From NCBI GenBank assembly GCA_019787685.1, contig JAHNUO010000001.1, forward strand, positions 2,790,001 to 2,854,000: 64,000 bases of DNA, read 5' to 3'. Both the position numbers and the translations under genes were made by a program. Below the pieces are notes generated by a model that did not search any database, was not told the origin of the DNA, and was given only the letters and a program-made list of their open reading frames with translations. This DNA is from Chiua virens (taxonomy: Eukaryota; Basidiomycota; Agaricomycetes; Boletales; Boletaceae). This document shows positions 34,081 through 47,246 of the stretch, piece after piece (the first letter of the stretch is position 1; each line of letters starts with the position of its first letter).

Positions 34081-37000
34081 ATGTCACTTTCAGATCCAAA
34101 TACCCAAATGGACACAAGCCCGATCCTCGCCCCCTCTGCCCCTTCCTTTTCTACCCTCGACTTTCAACGACTCTCTCCTCCATTCCCCCCTCAAATGAAC
34201 ACCATATCCCTATCCACACACATCGACGACCCATCAACGACCCTCCTCAACTCCGCGTCCGACATGTCATTCTCCCCCCTCACCACCGCACCACCCCCCT
34301 CCGCTCACGAATCTGGCTTCATCTTCCCCCCCCCGGACGTCCTCGATCCCCGCATGGACACGCGAGAAGACTCCCCAGACACCCCCTCAGACCCCCATCT
34401 CATGGTCGTCGGCGATATGTTGAAGAAGTGAGTCCCACCCAGTCCCTGATCCCTCGCTCGCTCACCTTCCTGTGCCACCAGCATTGCCCACACCGCCCAC
34501 TCTGCGAGTGCCGCTTGTTCCCTCGGTCAGGGTCTCGAAGCAAACGCCAGGATCGACGAGCTCAAAAAGACTATCGCCCTCGTCTCTGAACTCATCGCTG
34601 CGACCCAGATAGCCGACCCCCCTGTCATCTCCCGGAGGTCCTCTCTGCAACGTCTCTCGGCTGTTTCGGCCCTCTCGATATCCGGTCCCACAGCCGGCGT
34701 TTCTTCGCCCGTTCGTCATCCGGCAGTCTCTTCCGTGGACACCGGTCAAGCCGTCATGCAGTTTTCCTCGACCCACCTCGACTTGACCTTACTGGACCCA
34801 CCATCGTTAGACTCCTCCGATTTGTCCCGTAAACGTTGCGGCTCCTCAATGGCAGGCGATCGGGTCATCAAGGCTTTGAAAATAGAGCCCCAGGACGACC
34901 CACTTCACATCATGTCTCAACCCGTCTCGGCCCCGCCCCCATTTCCACCGACGACCATTGCCTCGATGGCGACCTTTGTTCCGACAAACGCTACCGACCC
35001 CGCTTCACGTCCGACGAGTTCCGCCGGTCTACCACAGAGTGCTTTCAATGTCCTTTCTCATCGTCCAAAGACACCGTCCATGTCAGGAATGGGTTTCCCC
35101 ATTCCAGCTACTTCTTCCCCAGCTACCTCTGCCGACTTTATTTCCACAGGCACCGTCGTACATCCAAGCCGTTTCCCCCCGATTCGATCATCGTGGTCGG
35201 ATGGATCAGCACCAATACCGCAAAGGACTCATCAACATTCGCTTTCGGGAAGCTCTCTCACGACTGGCATTACTTTTCAATCGATACCCACCACAAGCAC
35301 AGGTTTATCCTCATTACCATTCTCGTCAACTGGAACCTTTCCTTCCGCATCGTCTCAATCGCGTTCAATCACTGTGGGAGGGGCGGGGATCAGCCCGCCG
35401 ATTGGGCGAGTATCGCGATCTGGTTCACTCACGAGTAACAACCCATTTGCGTTTGGCCTACCCGAAGTCCCTTCCACCTACCGGCGCGCTCGATTTTCTC
35501 CAACCCTCCTTGTCAGCAACCACCGCAAAACAGCTTGTTGCACAGAGTCCCACTTCATCACAGGAAGGGGAATGGGAACCCGATTCGGACAACGGGGATC
35601 ATTCACAGTCACAGAGTCCCGAGTCATCTTCGGGGAACAACTCGAGAATTTCTACTCACACGCGACCGGTCCGCAGTTCAGAACAGCCGCTCGAGTGCGA
35701 TAGTAACGCAAAAATCAACGGAGAATCTCTCTGCTTCCAATCACGCAAATGAGGTGCCACAGGAGTACCGTGCAGAAGTGGATCGCATCTTTTTCGAGTT
35801 TTTGAACAAGGTTTGCTCCAATCGTAAGTATTCAGGTACGATGTTTGTCCAGCGGTTGATTGCGTTTCTAGTGGACGCGACGGACGTAAAAGGGGAACCG
35901 ATACACCAAACCTTGATGGCCAAAAAGATGCAGCGCTTAGACGAGTCGCCTGATTTTCGTCCATTCAAATTCCGGATACAAGCATTTACGAACGCATTCT
36001 TAGAAGAGGCAAGCCTCTCGCACTATCTGGATGAATAGGTACCCTGACCGAGATCTCGCAGCTCGCCCGACAAGGCTACCCGGAAGATAAAATTCCCATG
36101 AAGAAAGTTAGCTTATCGCCCATACTGTTCCCGGCGGAGAACTCAGCCTGAGATCTTTACAGATTCGGACCTATCTTTGGAACCAACCGTACATCTCGCG
36201 CTTCAACGAAGAAGGGAAAAAAACGAAGTCGAAAGGCAATCACATCTGGAATATAGATGCAAAGAAGCTCCCCGATTGTGGATGGACATTCCGACCGTTT
36301 CACCGTCGGGTTGCTGGGTCCCCACCGAGCGTGGCATACGTGGGACTGCGATGGAGTTGGGCGCCTCGTATTTGGGATCCACAAGCGTCACGGACAAATC
36401 TACAAGTCACTTACAGTTCCCCGTCTCTTCCGTCATGGCTTTCGTGGGAGGATGACGTCTTGCAAGGGACACCGCCACCTGATGCGGAGAGTTGTGATAT
36501 TACGGTGGTGGCGAGAGTAGGTCATCGTTCACACCAGCCTTGACAATCTTTGACGTAAATTGTAGTACATGCAAGATGGCGGTGAGGAGCAGCTCGCACA
36601 GTGTTTCCACCTCAGTATCGCCCCGATGTCCACCCTCGATGGTCCTTTCCCTGCACCGAGGCGGAGTTCCGTGAACGGCGACGTTCACAAGGCTAGGCGT
36701 ATATCCTGCGAACTCAGTGCCCCTCAATCGACGCCAGCGAGGTCAGTTTACGCTCACATTTTGGCCTCCGCTTTCTGAAAGTATTCTCCTAGACTGAGGT
36801 CGGCTACGACATCATCCATCAACCCTCCGGTTGCCAATCACGACGCTCAGGTCATGCAGGTGCTAACCACGGCCGCTCAACGGGTTGCTCAGGAGGCTCA
36901 GTCTCAGGTTATCGCTTCAACGGCATCCAACGAGCACGTCCCTGAATTACAGGCACTTGCAAAACAACAGCATGTCCTCACGGTAACGGCGCAAGCGTTT

Positions 37001-37468
37001 GATCAAGAGGTTTCTGGACAGCGGTCGGACATTCCACTTCAAACAAACGTCTTGGCTGCTGCGGCTCAGCAAGTCGTGTTACAGGCTGCTCGACAAGTCG
37101 CTGCGGATCGATCCGCGGTTGTGGCCATCCAGATATCAGCCGGCTTACCACCACCACCACCTGCGGCCACGCAAGTGACTGTGAACGAAGTATCCGTGGC
37201 AACGCAGTCCGCCGTCGCGCAAGCTGTTGAGATCACAGGCCCACTCTCCAGCGAAGTGGATGTGTTGATAACGGCTAGTTCGCTTCTCCAGCAACAGACC
37301 CGCGCCCCTGTAAGTCCACCAGTGCTCGATCCCACACAACACATCGTGCCTGTGGATGTTGTACGGTCTCGTTCAACCAGTATCGTTTCGGCAGCACCCT
37401 TCGCTTCAGGCCTGACGACTGCGGTCGCTCCTTATCCCCCTCCCATTCCTTTACCAGAATTCAATTGA
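34081..37468 (+). CDS. Conserved basidiomycete protein of unknown function with an Ig-like segment
   Basis: Starts at ATG 34081 (MSLSDPNTQMDTS). The N-terminal half is Ser/Pro/Thr-rich and probably disordered, with a short helix (LEANARIDELKKTIALVSEL). The conserved core follows: VPQEYRAEVDRIFFEFLNKV, KGEPIHQTLMAKKMQRLDES, FKFRIQAFTNAFLEE, LTEISQLARQGYPEDKIPMK, RTYLWNQPYISRFNEEGKK, GNHIWNIDAKKLPDCGWTF. Next is SPPSVAYVGLRWSWAPRIWD with LPSWLSWEDDVLQGTPPPDA, whose P-x-WLSW...GTPPPDA pattern resembles a He_PIG-type Ig fold. The C-terminus has four degenerate repeats around AAQRVAQEAQSQV. Reading requires discounting extra bases near 35472 and 35677 and one missing base near 36036. Function not known; a nuclear role is only a guess from the helical core. 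Confidence 0.65.
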
Positions 37469-37720
37469 GTTCCCTTACAACACGGCTATAACTCACGTCA
37501 CACGGGTGTCATTTGGTTTGGGCTTTCTTTTTTCTTTTCTTTCTTTCCTGTTTGTTACTGCTTGGGTTCACCTCTCCTTTTTTGGTGGTCTGTCTCGTCA
37601 ATCATAGAGTTGTCGCATTTCTCCTTCCAATCATCTCCAGCCATCTACTTGTAAAAAAGAAAAATCAGGTTGATTAAAGCATTATCTGTACTCATATGAG
37701 ATACCAGGACAATCGCAATG

Positions 37721-40700
37721 TTACACCATATCCATCTTTTGCTTGCACATCGTGCAAACGAGACTGTCTACGGGATTAGCAAACGTACAAGCCGGACAAG
37801 GCTTCGCTGGTTCATGCCCTTCGCCTTCGGAGCTTGTACCAGTGTCAGCAGATAGGCTTGCGTAAGACGTTGATGTTGCCAATAAAGTTCCGCCAAATCC
37901 CTTCTCCTCCTTTCGTCGTTTGCTCGCACGCCCATCTGGACTATTCAAGAGGTTATCTTCATTCTCAGCTTCCTCCCGAAGGTCAAGGGTATCATTCATC
38001 AAAATACCCAGGGACTCGACTGTCACCGTGTTATCGAGGAGTTCCTGGTCCTTGTAAAACAACCTCTGGCAGATGGTCGGAATTTTGAGCGATGTGTGCA
38101 GCTAAGGAAACGGACGTGTGAAAAAAATTGGATCGATATGACACAGGGAGAGCGACGGCGACGAACCTGGATTTTGATGTCCTTGACGGTTGTCGACTTG
38201 GAGATTCTCAGCTGCGTGTACTCTTGTCTGTCCCTGCCTTGACGAATGCGTTTAGATTGCCTCGTTCCACCAGTTGCGCGCAGTCCAGACTCTTGCTTCG
38301 TGGGCTGGCTGCCGCGTTGTGGTCCCTCGTCGTGTTCACCGCCTGCAACAGGCTTCGAAGCCAAGAATCGCACGGTGATGTCGGTGAGGTTGTAATCCCG
38401 GCGCCTAGTCAACCAGAATGAAAATGCGCTGTCAGAATGGCTGTAAACGAGGGGAATGTATATAGCAGGCGGAAGAGCGTCCATTCGACCCTAGTAGATA
38501 TGGAACGCAGGTGCGCCAACCTACCGTTTCAAACGGCATTCGTGACAGACAGGTGTGTCATGCACAAATTTCGCATCCAATACGCCCACCGAATCTTCGA
38601 CAGATTTCTTCTCCACTGCCACCACACGTCCACAATTGTACCTATCGCGCCCATGTGTCAGCATACATACGTTTCAACAGTGATTGAGACCACGAGATGG
38701 GAAACGAAATCATGGGCGATAGAGTGAAACCTACAATTCTTGCAAGATAAGCCACTCACTCATTTGGATGAGTGTAACATCGCTATCCCAGTCGTTTGGC
38801 GCATTAGGGTCGAACACCAGGCGATCATGCTGGCAAAAGAGTGGTGATGTGTCCACTCTATCCGGACGAGGAACTTCCGCCGGTCTGCTCAGCCACTTCC
38901 GCCATATTCGGACAAAGTCAGCTGGCAGGACAGCACATGGAATGTTCTCGAGTAAAAGGGTATTGCCTATTAATGCATTGTCGTGCATGTGTCGCAATCG
39001 TGCCTATCGGGCCCCGTCGTTAATGAGTTCATGAAATGGAAGGGAGCCTTTCGACGCCAGTGCTTACCTTCTCATCTTCTGCTTTCTTTCTCAGTTCGCG
39101 CTTGTCCTCCTTCGAGTTATAGATGACGGCCTCGCAAACTGGACAAGGCTCCTGGTTGGTGGATAGCGGTTTCCAATCGGGGAAAAGCTTCTTGAGAATC
39201 TCACATGCCTGATCAGAAACATCACGAGCGTCACCCCGCAGTCGTTTCCTATTTTGAACTACCCCACTGCTCACCTGAGAGGAAATACTTCGTCGGGCAG
39301 TTGACACAAGCGACAGTTGATCATGTTCACAACGCACGTGTCCACGAAACTCTGCGGAATCCGGAGAAGGATCACCATGCAGCGGAACATGCATCCTAGG
39401 CTTCTGAGCTCTCCAGCCTACGCAAGTCACACGGTTGGGTGACACGTTGAATGGCGCAAACTGGTGGTGATGAAATAGACGGAAATACCTTTCAGCCAAC
39501 CTTTGGATATCCAGTAGCCCGGCTCCCCATTGCTGCACGTCACATATCTCATCAAACTGAACGACCAAACGCGGATGCTGAATCTGGTATAGTCGCTCTG
39601 TGGCGAGGGTGAGTTCTGAGGTTGGAAGATGACCATGCGACTCGCCTGTGAAAGATTCTAAGACACAAATCTCGCAGACCTCTTGCGGACCGTATACAGG
39701 ACCGATATCCTCCTGTAGACTCAGCATCTCATATGCTTGCTGGATCAAGAATTCGCTTCAGGTCAAGATGAACAAAGAATATTCTCGCTTACTCTTGACA
39801 TGCGTTTCATGTTACTAGCCTTGGTGGGGTCGAGTCCACCATGATGACATATGATGTCTGGAATTGGCAATACTTCGACTTCGGCATCTCCTGAAACAGA
39901 TTGGGAACGCGATTTATTTTCCTCGGGCTTCACGAACGGCTTTGACAACCACTTCTCGAGTGCTTGTTTACTGACCACTACGGCATCCTAAAAGGGATAA
40001 ATCAGGAAACCCTAAATCAAATGACGCATTTCTACCCTCAAGTGTCCGGTATAGTTATCCACGTACCTCTTCGACAGATGCAACATGCCAATGCGTATAT
40101 ACACTCCGCATCCATTCTCTCAGTTCAGCAAAGCGTTCTTTGACTTCCTTTTCTCTGGTTCGGGATCATCTCCATACCGGTGTGGGAAAGTAAAATCTAG
40201 GGGACTGACCTTCGGGCGTAGAGTTCGCAGGCTTCGTCATGGCTTGCATTGAGAGTTTTGACCACGTCTCGTGCACGTTGCGGCGGAACAAGGACAGTCG
40301 GGTCCGAAGTACTTTGGGACCCGCCGCCGGGCCTAGACGCACCATTAATAAAAGTGGGGGAAGAATTGGGATCGAGGGTGTCCCCCACAAGGTTTGGGGT
40401 TGCTGCATGGCCGAGGGTCGTAGGCTCTTCCCCCTTCCGAGCATAGATAAGCATATAGGCATCTCTCGAAGAGAAGACATCGCTATTTTAACAAAATCAA
40501 ATAGAGTCGAGTCTTTTGGTACATTACGCACCCTTCCGCCTTTCCAGGCAAGGAAACCTTGCCTTCCGTGGAGGACGGCAATCTGAAGATGTGTGGGACA
40601 CAAGCAAGATGAAATGGAAGGAGAATTTGATGATGAATTTATCACGTACTCGACTAACTCGTCATCACTATCGTCGATCCTCCGCTTCTTCGCGGAACGC

Positions 40701-42683
40701 GCGCGGGGCTGACCGGTGCTCCTTGAAGAAAACATGAGGAAATCCAATGTCACCTGTCTGGAGAAAACACGCACTTCTTGGCAGCGCCACTGTCATTCAC
40801 GACATCCACAACTTCTTTGTTAGCATGTCGTTTCTCTCCGAGGAAATCGATCTCCGTTACAACTTCGTCGTCGAACTGGAACCATGTCTTCGAGCTGCAG
40901 ACCAATGCGTCGGCAATTCGTGAAACGAATGGGCGAACTCACGCTGTATCGAGAACCTGAGCCACGTAATGTCCATGGTAAGCACTCTGTCCCTTGTGCA
41001 ACAACACTCCCCTCAGTTCATAAAGACTCGTGGGGGCGTCCTCTTTTCTCTCCACACCACCCACGCCTTTGTCGGTTTTGACAAACTTGGACATATCGAG
41101 CACCATAGGGAAGAGCAAATTGTGCTTGGATTTCTTCCTCTCCATTGAGTCGAAATCGTAAACGAAACGGAGGAGAGAAAAATGGAGGACCGGAGGTAGA
41201 GAACGTAGTTCAGTATAACGGGTCGCGTCACGAAGCGAAGCACAGTTTGGACATGAATACCTAGATGTGTCAAATTGGGGTGAGTCGGAAGAATGGTATT
41301 ATAGAAGTGACACGAAAGCCCACTTGTTATCACCACTGAGTTTCTCGTTCTGCAAGAGCACAGCTATACGATCTTCAAGTCTTGCATTATTCTGACGGGC
41401 CATATCAAGTCGAATCAATGTTTAGTGAAGGAATGCATGCTCACCTCTATGTTGATCTCGAGTTCAAGAAAGTCGGATGAACGCTCGGATCTGTAACGAC
41501 AATTGTGACAACGAGTGCCATATACTAATCCTCCCTGAAACTGCCACGAATGTGAGTAGGACGACGACGAGACAAAATGACCTACCTGATTAGATATGAG
41601 TGTTTGAAGAGATGGTGTGAGCTGTTTTTGGAATTCCTGGTCAAGATGAGACATGAAGAGTTTTGAAAACCTGCAGAGCTTTGCTCAGCGGGAGACGTGT
41701 TTTCAGTGGAGAAGAACCGACTCTTGTGCATCTTGTTGCTCAGACGTAGATAGTTTGAGGCTCTCTGCAAACCTTTCTGGATTGTACACATTCTGTATAC
41801 TCTCTTGAAGAGCGGCAAACATGACTTGGAGTTGGAATATTGGAGATTCCTGAACTTGTGTCAGTAAGATGGTTTGAGATTGCACAAGCAACAAACCTCA
41901 AAACTGTTCTCAGTGTCTTGAGACGGTTGACACTGGTAGACCCCGCGGCGAAATGCTAGATCCCGGAACCACACCTCCAGCGGCTGTAAGCAGGCATACA
42001 CGTAACATGGTCTAGAATGGATACCTGGAGAAAGGCGTTTGCGTAGCAGGTTGCGCCAAGATTCTGCGCAATATGGAAGCGTCATTTACATAAGATCGCG
42101 GGCAAGGGAACCATGACGTACCTTCAAGCCAACTGGTAATTCGGGGTCACGAGAGTTGAGGATCGGATTTGAACATAGATCCGAGGTCTTAATAAACTGT
42201 TCTCTGGCCATTTCTAGCAGAAACGCGCGTCGTGGATTACTATGAGGCGGATAAACGCGTTCGCTGTACTGCTGCTTACCCTCGTCTTCCCATTGAAGTT
42301 GACCTAGGTAGTTCAAGCAATTGGGATTGTTCTTGCAAGCCTTCTTGTTACAAGGCGGTGGTTCATCATCAGAAACGACGATAACGTCGTTTTCGAGTTC
42401 GCCGTTGGCAACCGTAGTCTGACTTTGATCAGCAGGGGGAGGGGACAGCTTGGCAGGGCTTTGGCGCGTATTTGTTACCACAGACGGGGTTCTTGTTGCG
42501 CCTCGACAGACCACAAGTCATGAGACGGTGCTCAAGGGTGAGCTGGGAAGGGTCCGAGACCTCTGTATCGACCCAACCCCATGCTGACGAATCGCCCGCC
42601 GCAAGCTTGGCACGTTTGAGGTGTTCGCCAGCAGCAAGGCCTTTGGGTGCAGGAGAGGGTCTGCGTTTTCGCTTGGGTGGCAT
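37721..42683 (-). CDS. Ubiquitin carboxyl-terminal hydrolase, USP48 type
   Basis: Cysteine protease that removes ubiquitin. ATG at 42683 (MPPKRKRRPSPAPKGL, a basic, NLS-like start). The catalytic Cys box NLGATCYANAFLQ lies near 42047-42010. It is followed by VWFRDLAFRRGVYQCQPS, QQDAQE, the Zn-knuckle pairs (GTRCHNCRYRSERSSDFLEL and RYSCPNCASLRDATRYTELR), and the His box SLYELRGVLLHKGQSAYHGH with YVAQV (about 41040-40955). C-terminal to it lie DUSP-like regions (CPVCEAVIYNSKEDK; VLPADFVRIWRKWLSRP), a ubiquitin-like domain (QLRISKSTTVKDIKIQ, then PTICQRLFYKDQELLDN) and a terminal RanBP2-type zinc finger (CPACTFANPVDSLVCTMC). This order matches USP48. Many short introns; no frame break in those I checked. 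Head-to-head with GAA1. Confidence 0.9.
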
Positions 42684-42854
42684 TGCACGGAATGGGAAGG
42701 AGGAGTGAGATGGAAGTTGGAAAGGAAGAAAGATGGGGAGGTCGTCGACTCGAGACCCTGATGGACCCCATTCACTTCCGAATTCCGACTGTTCATTGGC
42801 CGACTCGAGCCACGGAAGTATTAGTGGCATTACTGACACGACGTCGACTCGGAC
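42684..42854. promoter_or_regulatory. Shared promoter of USP48-like gene and GAA1
   Basis: 171 bp between divergent starts (42683 minus, 42855 plus). No TATA box evident. Confidence 0.6.
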
Positions 42855-45305
42855 ATGGACAGAATACAAAATCTCTTAAGGAGACAACGACAAGACCCAA
42901 ACATCGCTCGAATACGTCGACGTAAATCCGTCACGGGCGCTCTTTACCGCCACCTCTCAAAATTCACGTTCGTTTCTGCTACACTTCTCCTCGCATCGCG
43001 TTAAGCATCATTTAGGATAGCCTTGCTCATGGCTGGTTACCTATGGATTGCCCTCATCCCAGTATTGCCACTTTCTCAAAGGGTCTACATTGATGAAAAT
43101 GCACTGCAGCCAGCTCAAGTACGTGCATGGATCTCGAACACAGTGCATTCACTCTGAATGCACATCTAGGTCAACACCAAATGGAACTGGCAAAACGTTC
43201 ATAAGGCAGACTTGTATCTTCATCATCTAGAGGGCCTTCGTGATAGAAATGCTACGAGTGAGCAGTGAGATTCTCATCCAGCCGTTGATTACCATGTCGC
43301 GTACTGAGGCACTCAACAGACGAGCCACCTTCATCCGCGACGAGTTTGCAAAGCTTGGTCTTGCGGGCGCGATCCAAAACTACACGTTCGTCACCCCATC
43401 CGCCGTATGCACTTGTTTATTGCCCCCGACATAGTACTTATGCGTGATCGTTGTCAGAATGTCTCTGGCGTCAATGCCTATGCCCTCTTCAGCTCACCCC
43501 GGGCGTCGGGGTCTGAGGCCATCGTCGTCAGTGCCTCGTGGCTTAGCGAGGTCGGAGAAGAACCATACAATTTGCGAGGCATTGCTACCGTGATGGCACT
43601 TGCTGATTTCCTCAAAAGTACGCGCATTCCAGTCCTCTCAGCAGTTATCTGACATACGTCAGACTACTCGCTGTGGGCAAAGGATATCATTTTTGTAATA
43701 GGCGACAACTATCTTGATGGCACATATGCCTGGTTGAATGCGTACCATGGTACAATACCACCAAGTCAGCTCTATTTTTTTCTTCATTTTTCTTCTCTAA
43801 CCTGGTCACTCAGATCTCGACACCGATCTTCTCGAGCTTACCTTCCGGTGTCATATGGAAGTGCCCTCAACATCGACTACAGTGGACACTCTTTCTCTCA
43901 CCTTGGCGTGTTCTTTGGTCGGACTTATCCTTGATCTTCTCATGTAATGCTAACCTTATATGCAGAGGGTCTTAATGGCCGGTTACCCAATCAAGACCTC
44001 ATAAACTCGCTCCGCCTCATTTCTCATTACACAGGGGGCGTTCCCCTTGTCCTTTACGACCACCTCGAAACAAAGGACGCACCCCAGAGTAGTCTCCTAG
44101 CAAATGCACCTGAGTTCATAAAACGCAGTCCCCAACTACAGGAGATTGAGTACCGAGCAAGGAACGTGAGGAGACACGTTAGTTATCAAGCAAGGGGAAA
44201 ACCAAGCGGCGCGCATGGCTTGTTCCACCGGTGAGTCGCTGATATCATTCCAATGCAGGACTGATCATCTGAACTCGACACAGATTCAGGATTGATGCAA
44301 TCACCCTGTACGCTGTTCCAGCGGACGGTCCCCATGGATTTTTCGCCCTCGGCAGGTCGGTTCTCCTTGATACTCTTATTCCTCCGTATGTGACACACTA
44401 TCAGAATCATCGAGTCGACTCTCCGTACATCCAACAACCTTTTGGAGCGTCTCCACGCTTCCTTCTTCTTCTACCTCCTAACAACTCCGGGGACCTTCAT
44501 GAAGATCGGAATGTTCCTCCCAAGTGCTGTGCTAGTCGGGGCTGCAATGATATTTTGGGGACTTGGACAATGGGTAGAGGCAGGCTGGGTCCAAGAATCT
44601 CCTGACCCGTTGCAGCAACAAGACAAAGAAGAGGATAGCAAGGTTGCGAATGCTGAGAGTACGGCCGTCCAGACCACTCAATTTAAGTGGCGACCAAGAC
44701 GACGGCCCGTGTTACCTGCCATCATAACCATTCTCGGGACGCACGTCATCGGTTTGCTGGCTTTTGCCATGATCAACTCTCCATGGTTCCTCCAGAACCA
44801 AGCCGTACGTCCAGCCTCTACTTTTATAAACTTGCTCACTTCCCGTTGTCGCTTCAGGTCGCTTCGTGGTGCCTTTTTCTGGCGTCTAGTCTCGTCCCCT
44901 TTATCCTCCTTGCATTTATACCGTCTCACCCACCTGAAACAGCACCGTTCTCGATGCTTCTACAGTCCTTCAACCTGTGCTTGGCATCAACAGTCATTTC
45001 TATAACAGTCCCTCCTTAATTTTTCCCTTGCTGCAACGCTCGCTGCCACTCTCGGGATACCGCTTATCTGCAGTCGTACCTCACGCCTACCTTCACTACC
45101 ACGACTCTTAAACAAACCTTCCCGGTGGAGACTTTATACAGCGTACTGGGTACTTGCCTGGGGTTGGCTTCTTCTGCCAACAGAAATCGAAGGAGCAGTA
45201 TGGAATTGGCAGGTGTTAGGAGTGTGGTTCGCGCCGTTCGTGTGCATCGTTTATGCCCCACTCGTAATGCAGGCAGGACTCGTTGCATTGTCTCAAGCAT
45301 CGTAG
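42855..45305 (+). CDS. GAA1: GPI transamidase subunit GAA1, frame broken three times
   Basis: ER membrane subunit of the complex that attaches GPI anchors to proteins. ATG 42855; a 48-nt intron removes an apparent in-frame stop and joins HLSKFT to IALLMAGYLWIALIPV, the first TM helix. Luminal part: SQRVYIDENALQPAQ|VNTKW, EFAKLGLAGAIQNYTF, EAIVVSASWLSEVGEEPYNL, YSLWAKDIIFVIGDNYLDGT, GLNGRLPNQDLINSLRLISH, HGLFHR|FRIDAITLYAVP. Then RTSNNLLERLHASFFFYLLT and a series of hydrophobic helices to the stop at 45303-45305. One-base insertions near 43843 and 43859 together interrupt LELT-SGVIW-SALNIDYSGHSF; a third near 45014 precedes LNFSLAATLAATLG. Sequence on both sides is conserved, so base errors are likely. 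Confidence 0.9.
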
Positions 45306-45431
45306 GACAGATTCATGTCGTATTCAAGCTCAATTTCAGCGCATGTACCAGACTCTATTACCACAAAAAAAAAAAAAAGCAGCATCATGCAGACGATTAA
45401 ACTAGCATAGGGAATATGCTGGACATTGTAT

Positions 45432-47166
45432 TCAGCCAATGTCCATAGCGTTCGGTTCATCTGACCCAAACAGGTCACCATCAGGCTGAACAGCACTGGC
45501 TTCAACCTCCACCACGTCCTGTGGACCACCTTCGGCATCCGTGTCTGGATCTTCAACGGCAATGCCCTCTTTCTTTCGCCGTTGCCGCTCTTTCATCTCG
45601 TCTCTTTGGGCGCGCTTCATCTCTAGATCAGCCGAGAGTTTCTTGAGTGCATCCTCGAACCGTTTCTAAAAAATATCTCAGCGTCAGAAACCAAGAATTG
45701 TGTACTGCGATACCTTGATGAGCGGGTTTCCAGAAATCGACACTTCGTGCTCCTTCTTCGCCACAGCAGCCTCCAAATCTCTGATCTCCTCATTCAATAA
45801 CTTCCTGCCTTGAGCATCGTCGTCGTCGTCATCGTCATCACTCTCTTCTTCATCCTCGTCCTCGTCTTCATCCTCATCCTCCCCTTCCTCATCGTCACCC
45901 AATGCAAGGTCCAGTTCTGCGGCGAGTTCTTCATCAATATCACCTTCCTGTTCGGCTTCCTCGCCCTCTTCAGCTTCTTCATCCGCAGCATCGGCTCCTG
46001 GAGTAGCTATATCGCCAGCCTCTGAACCCTGCGGACCAGGGGTAGGTGCCTCCAGAGGCTCCTCCCGCTCAATGAATTCCGAGTCAGATAGATCCGGGTT
46101 AACGTTGTCGAGAACATCTGGAACACGCAAGACAATGAGCCACTAAACAACGCGACGACGTACGCACAATCCCGAGCGTTCGGCTTACCATACTTGACTT
46201 CCGATGCGAGATTGTCTGCAGCCAGCAGCCGCTCCACTTCTTCTTCAACGCTTTCTATCGTCTAGAGTGCCTTGGCATGAGTCGCGTATCGCAAGTGCAC
46301 CTGTGCTTTATACACACCCGCTTGTTCACTCGTTTTCGAAACCGTCGCTTGCGTACGTGATGCAAAGGAGGGGTGGTACCATGTGGCCAGATGAATTCGT
46401 CGATATTGACATTCCTATTCGCCTGTAACTGCTTCTTCGTTTTGTATGCGGTCGCCAAGGACCATCATCTGTATACATGTCTCAAGAACTGCGCGATACC
46501 CAACCACATTGGCAAGGAAAAACACACCTGACATATATCCGCCACTTTAAACATCTGCTTATTGTCCAAAGTCTTTTGTGCCTCGATGATACACGGCAGG
46601 TCAACCAACTTGAACGAATAGAGGGAATTGCCAATGTGAAAGATACCCCGTCGCGAATCTAACGTCTCGTCGGCCGCGATGCATGATGGACGCCCCTCGG
46701 GGTCGGACGCACCTTTGAACTTGAACCACACGTCGTTCCAATCTCCCTCGACTGTATCATCTTGCGCAGCCGTTCAGAGTCATCGCCAGGAGGCATCCGG
46801 ATGATGAACTGCTCTTCAAACGTCAGGTCGTCGTCGTCCGAGTCGAGTTCGCGGTCGTAGGGACCCAGAAAGGACATGCCTGGGGCTTGCGCCGCCGCAC
46901 GTTCACTCAGCTTGAGTTTGAGTTTGGGTTGGGATTGGGATTTTCCGAGTTTTCCAGAGGCGGAGCGGGTCGCGCGTTCAGGTGCCTCGGGCGAGCCACG
47001 CAGACGGAGGGTAGTGGCCATCGCTTGTTCTGCGGCTGCTCGGAGGGGGCGTGTACGTTGGGGTTGAGGTGGTGGTGGTTTGTGATTTACTGCCATTTAC
47101 AGCCGATGAGGGGCCTGCGTGGTGCTCCTCGACGTCGTCTACGACGATAAGGTCATCATCTATCAT
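45432..47166 (-). CDS. TAF7: TFIID subunit TAF7, frame broken
   Basis: Subunit of the general transcription factor TFIID. TAFII55 domain: PGMSFLGPYDRELDSDDDDL, TFEEQFIIRMPPGDDSERLR, KMIQSREIG then DVWFKFKG, GIFHIGNSLYSFKLVDLPCI, IEAQKTLDNKQMFKVADICQ, and NVNIDEFIWPHGTTPPLHHV with RKRRFRKR. C-terminal to it come EEEVERLLAADNLASEVKY-type sequence, a long Asp/Glu tract (45790-45970) and a coiled coil (KKRFEDALKKLSADLEMKRA). A missing base near 46736 (REIG/NDVWF) and an extra base near 46422 (VTG/ANRNV) must be corrected. The N-terminus is open: ATG 47166 (MIDDDLIVVDDVEEHHAG) needs another shift, while ATG 47096 (MAVNHKPPPPQ) is in frame with the domain. Confidence 0.88.
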
Positions 47167-47246
47167 CACGAGCGTAGACGAGGACACTGTCTTCCCTATA
47201 TGGATACAGACATTGTAGTGCGTGACACGTGTCACAGCGACTACGA

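Noticed and set aside
34023..34589. 188-codon plus-strand frame beginning MSSSSSSST
   Set aside because: Runs in another frame over the Ser/Pro-rich start of the 34081 gene and across its intron; composition is that of a shadow frame.
36009..36038. A GC-AG intron in the 34-37.5 kb gene (gcaagc...gaatag)
   Set aside because: It would be only 30 nt and leaves the wrong phase. A single missing t (giving DELGTLTEIS) restores the frame more simply.
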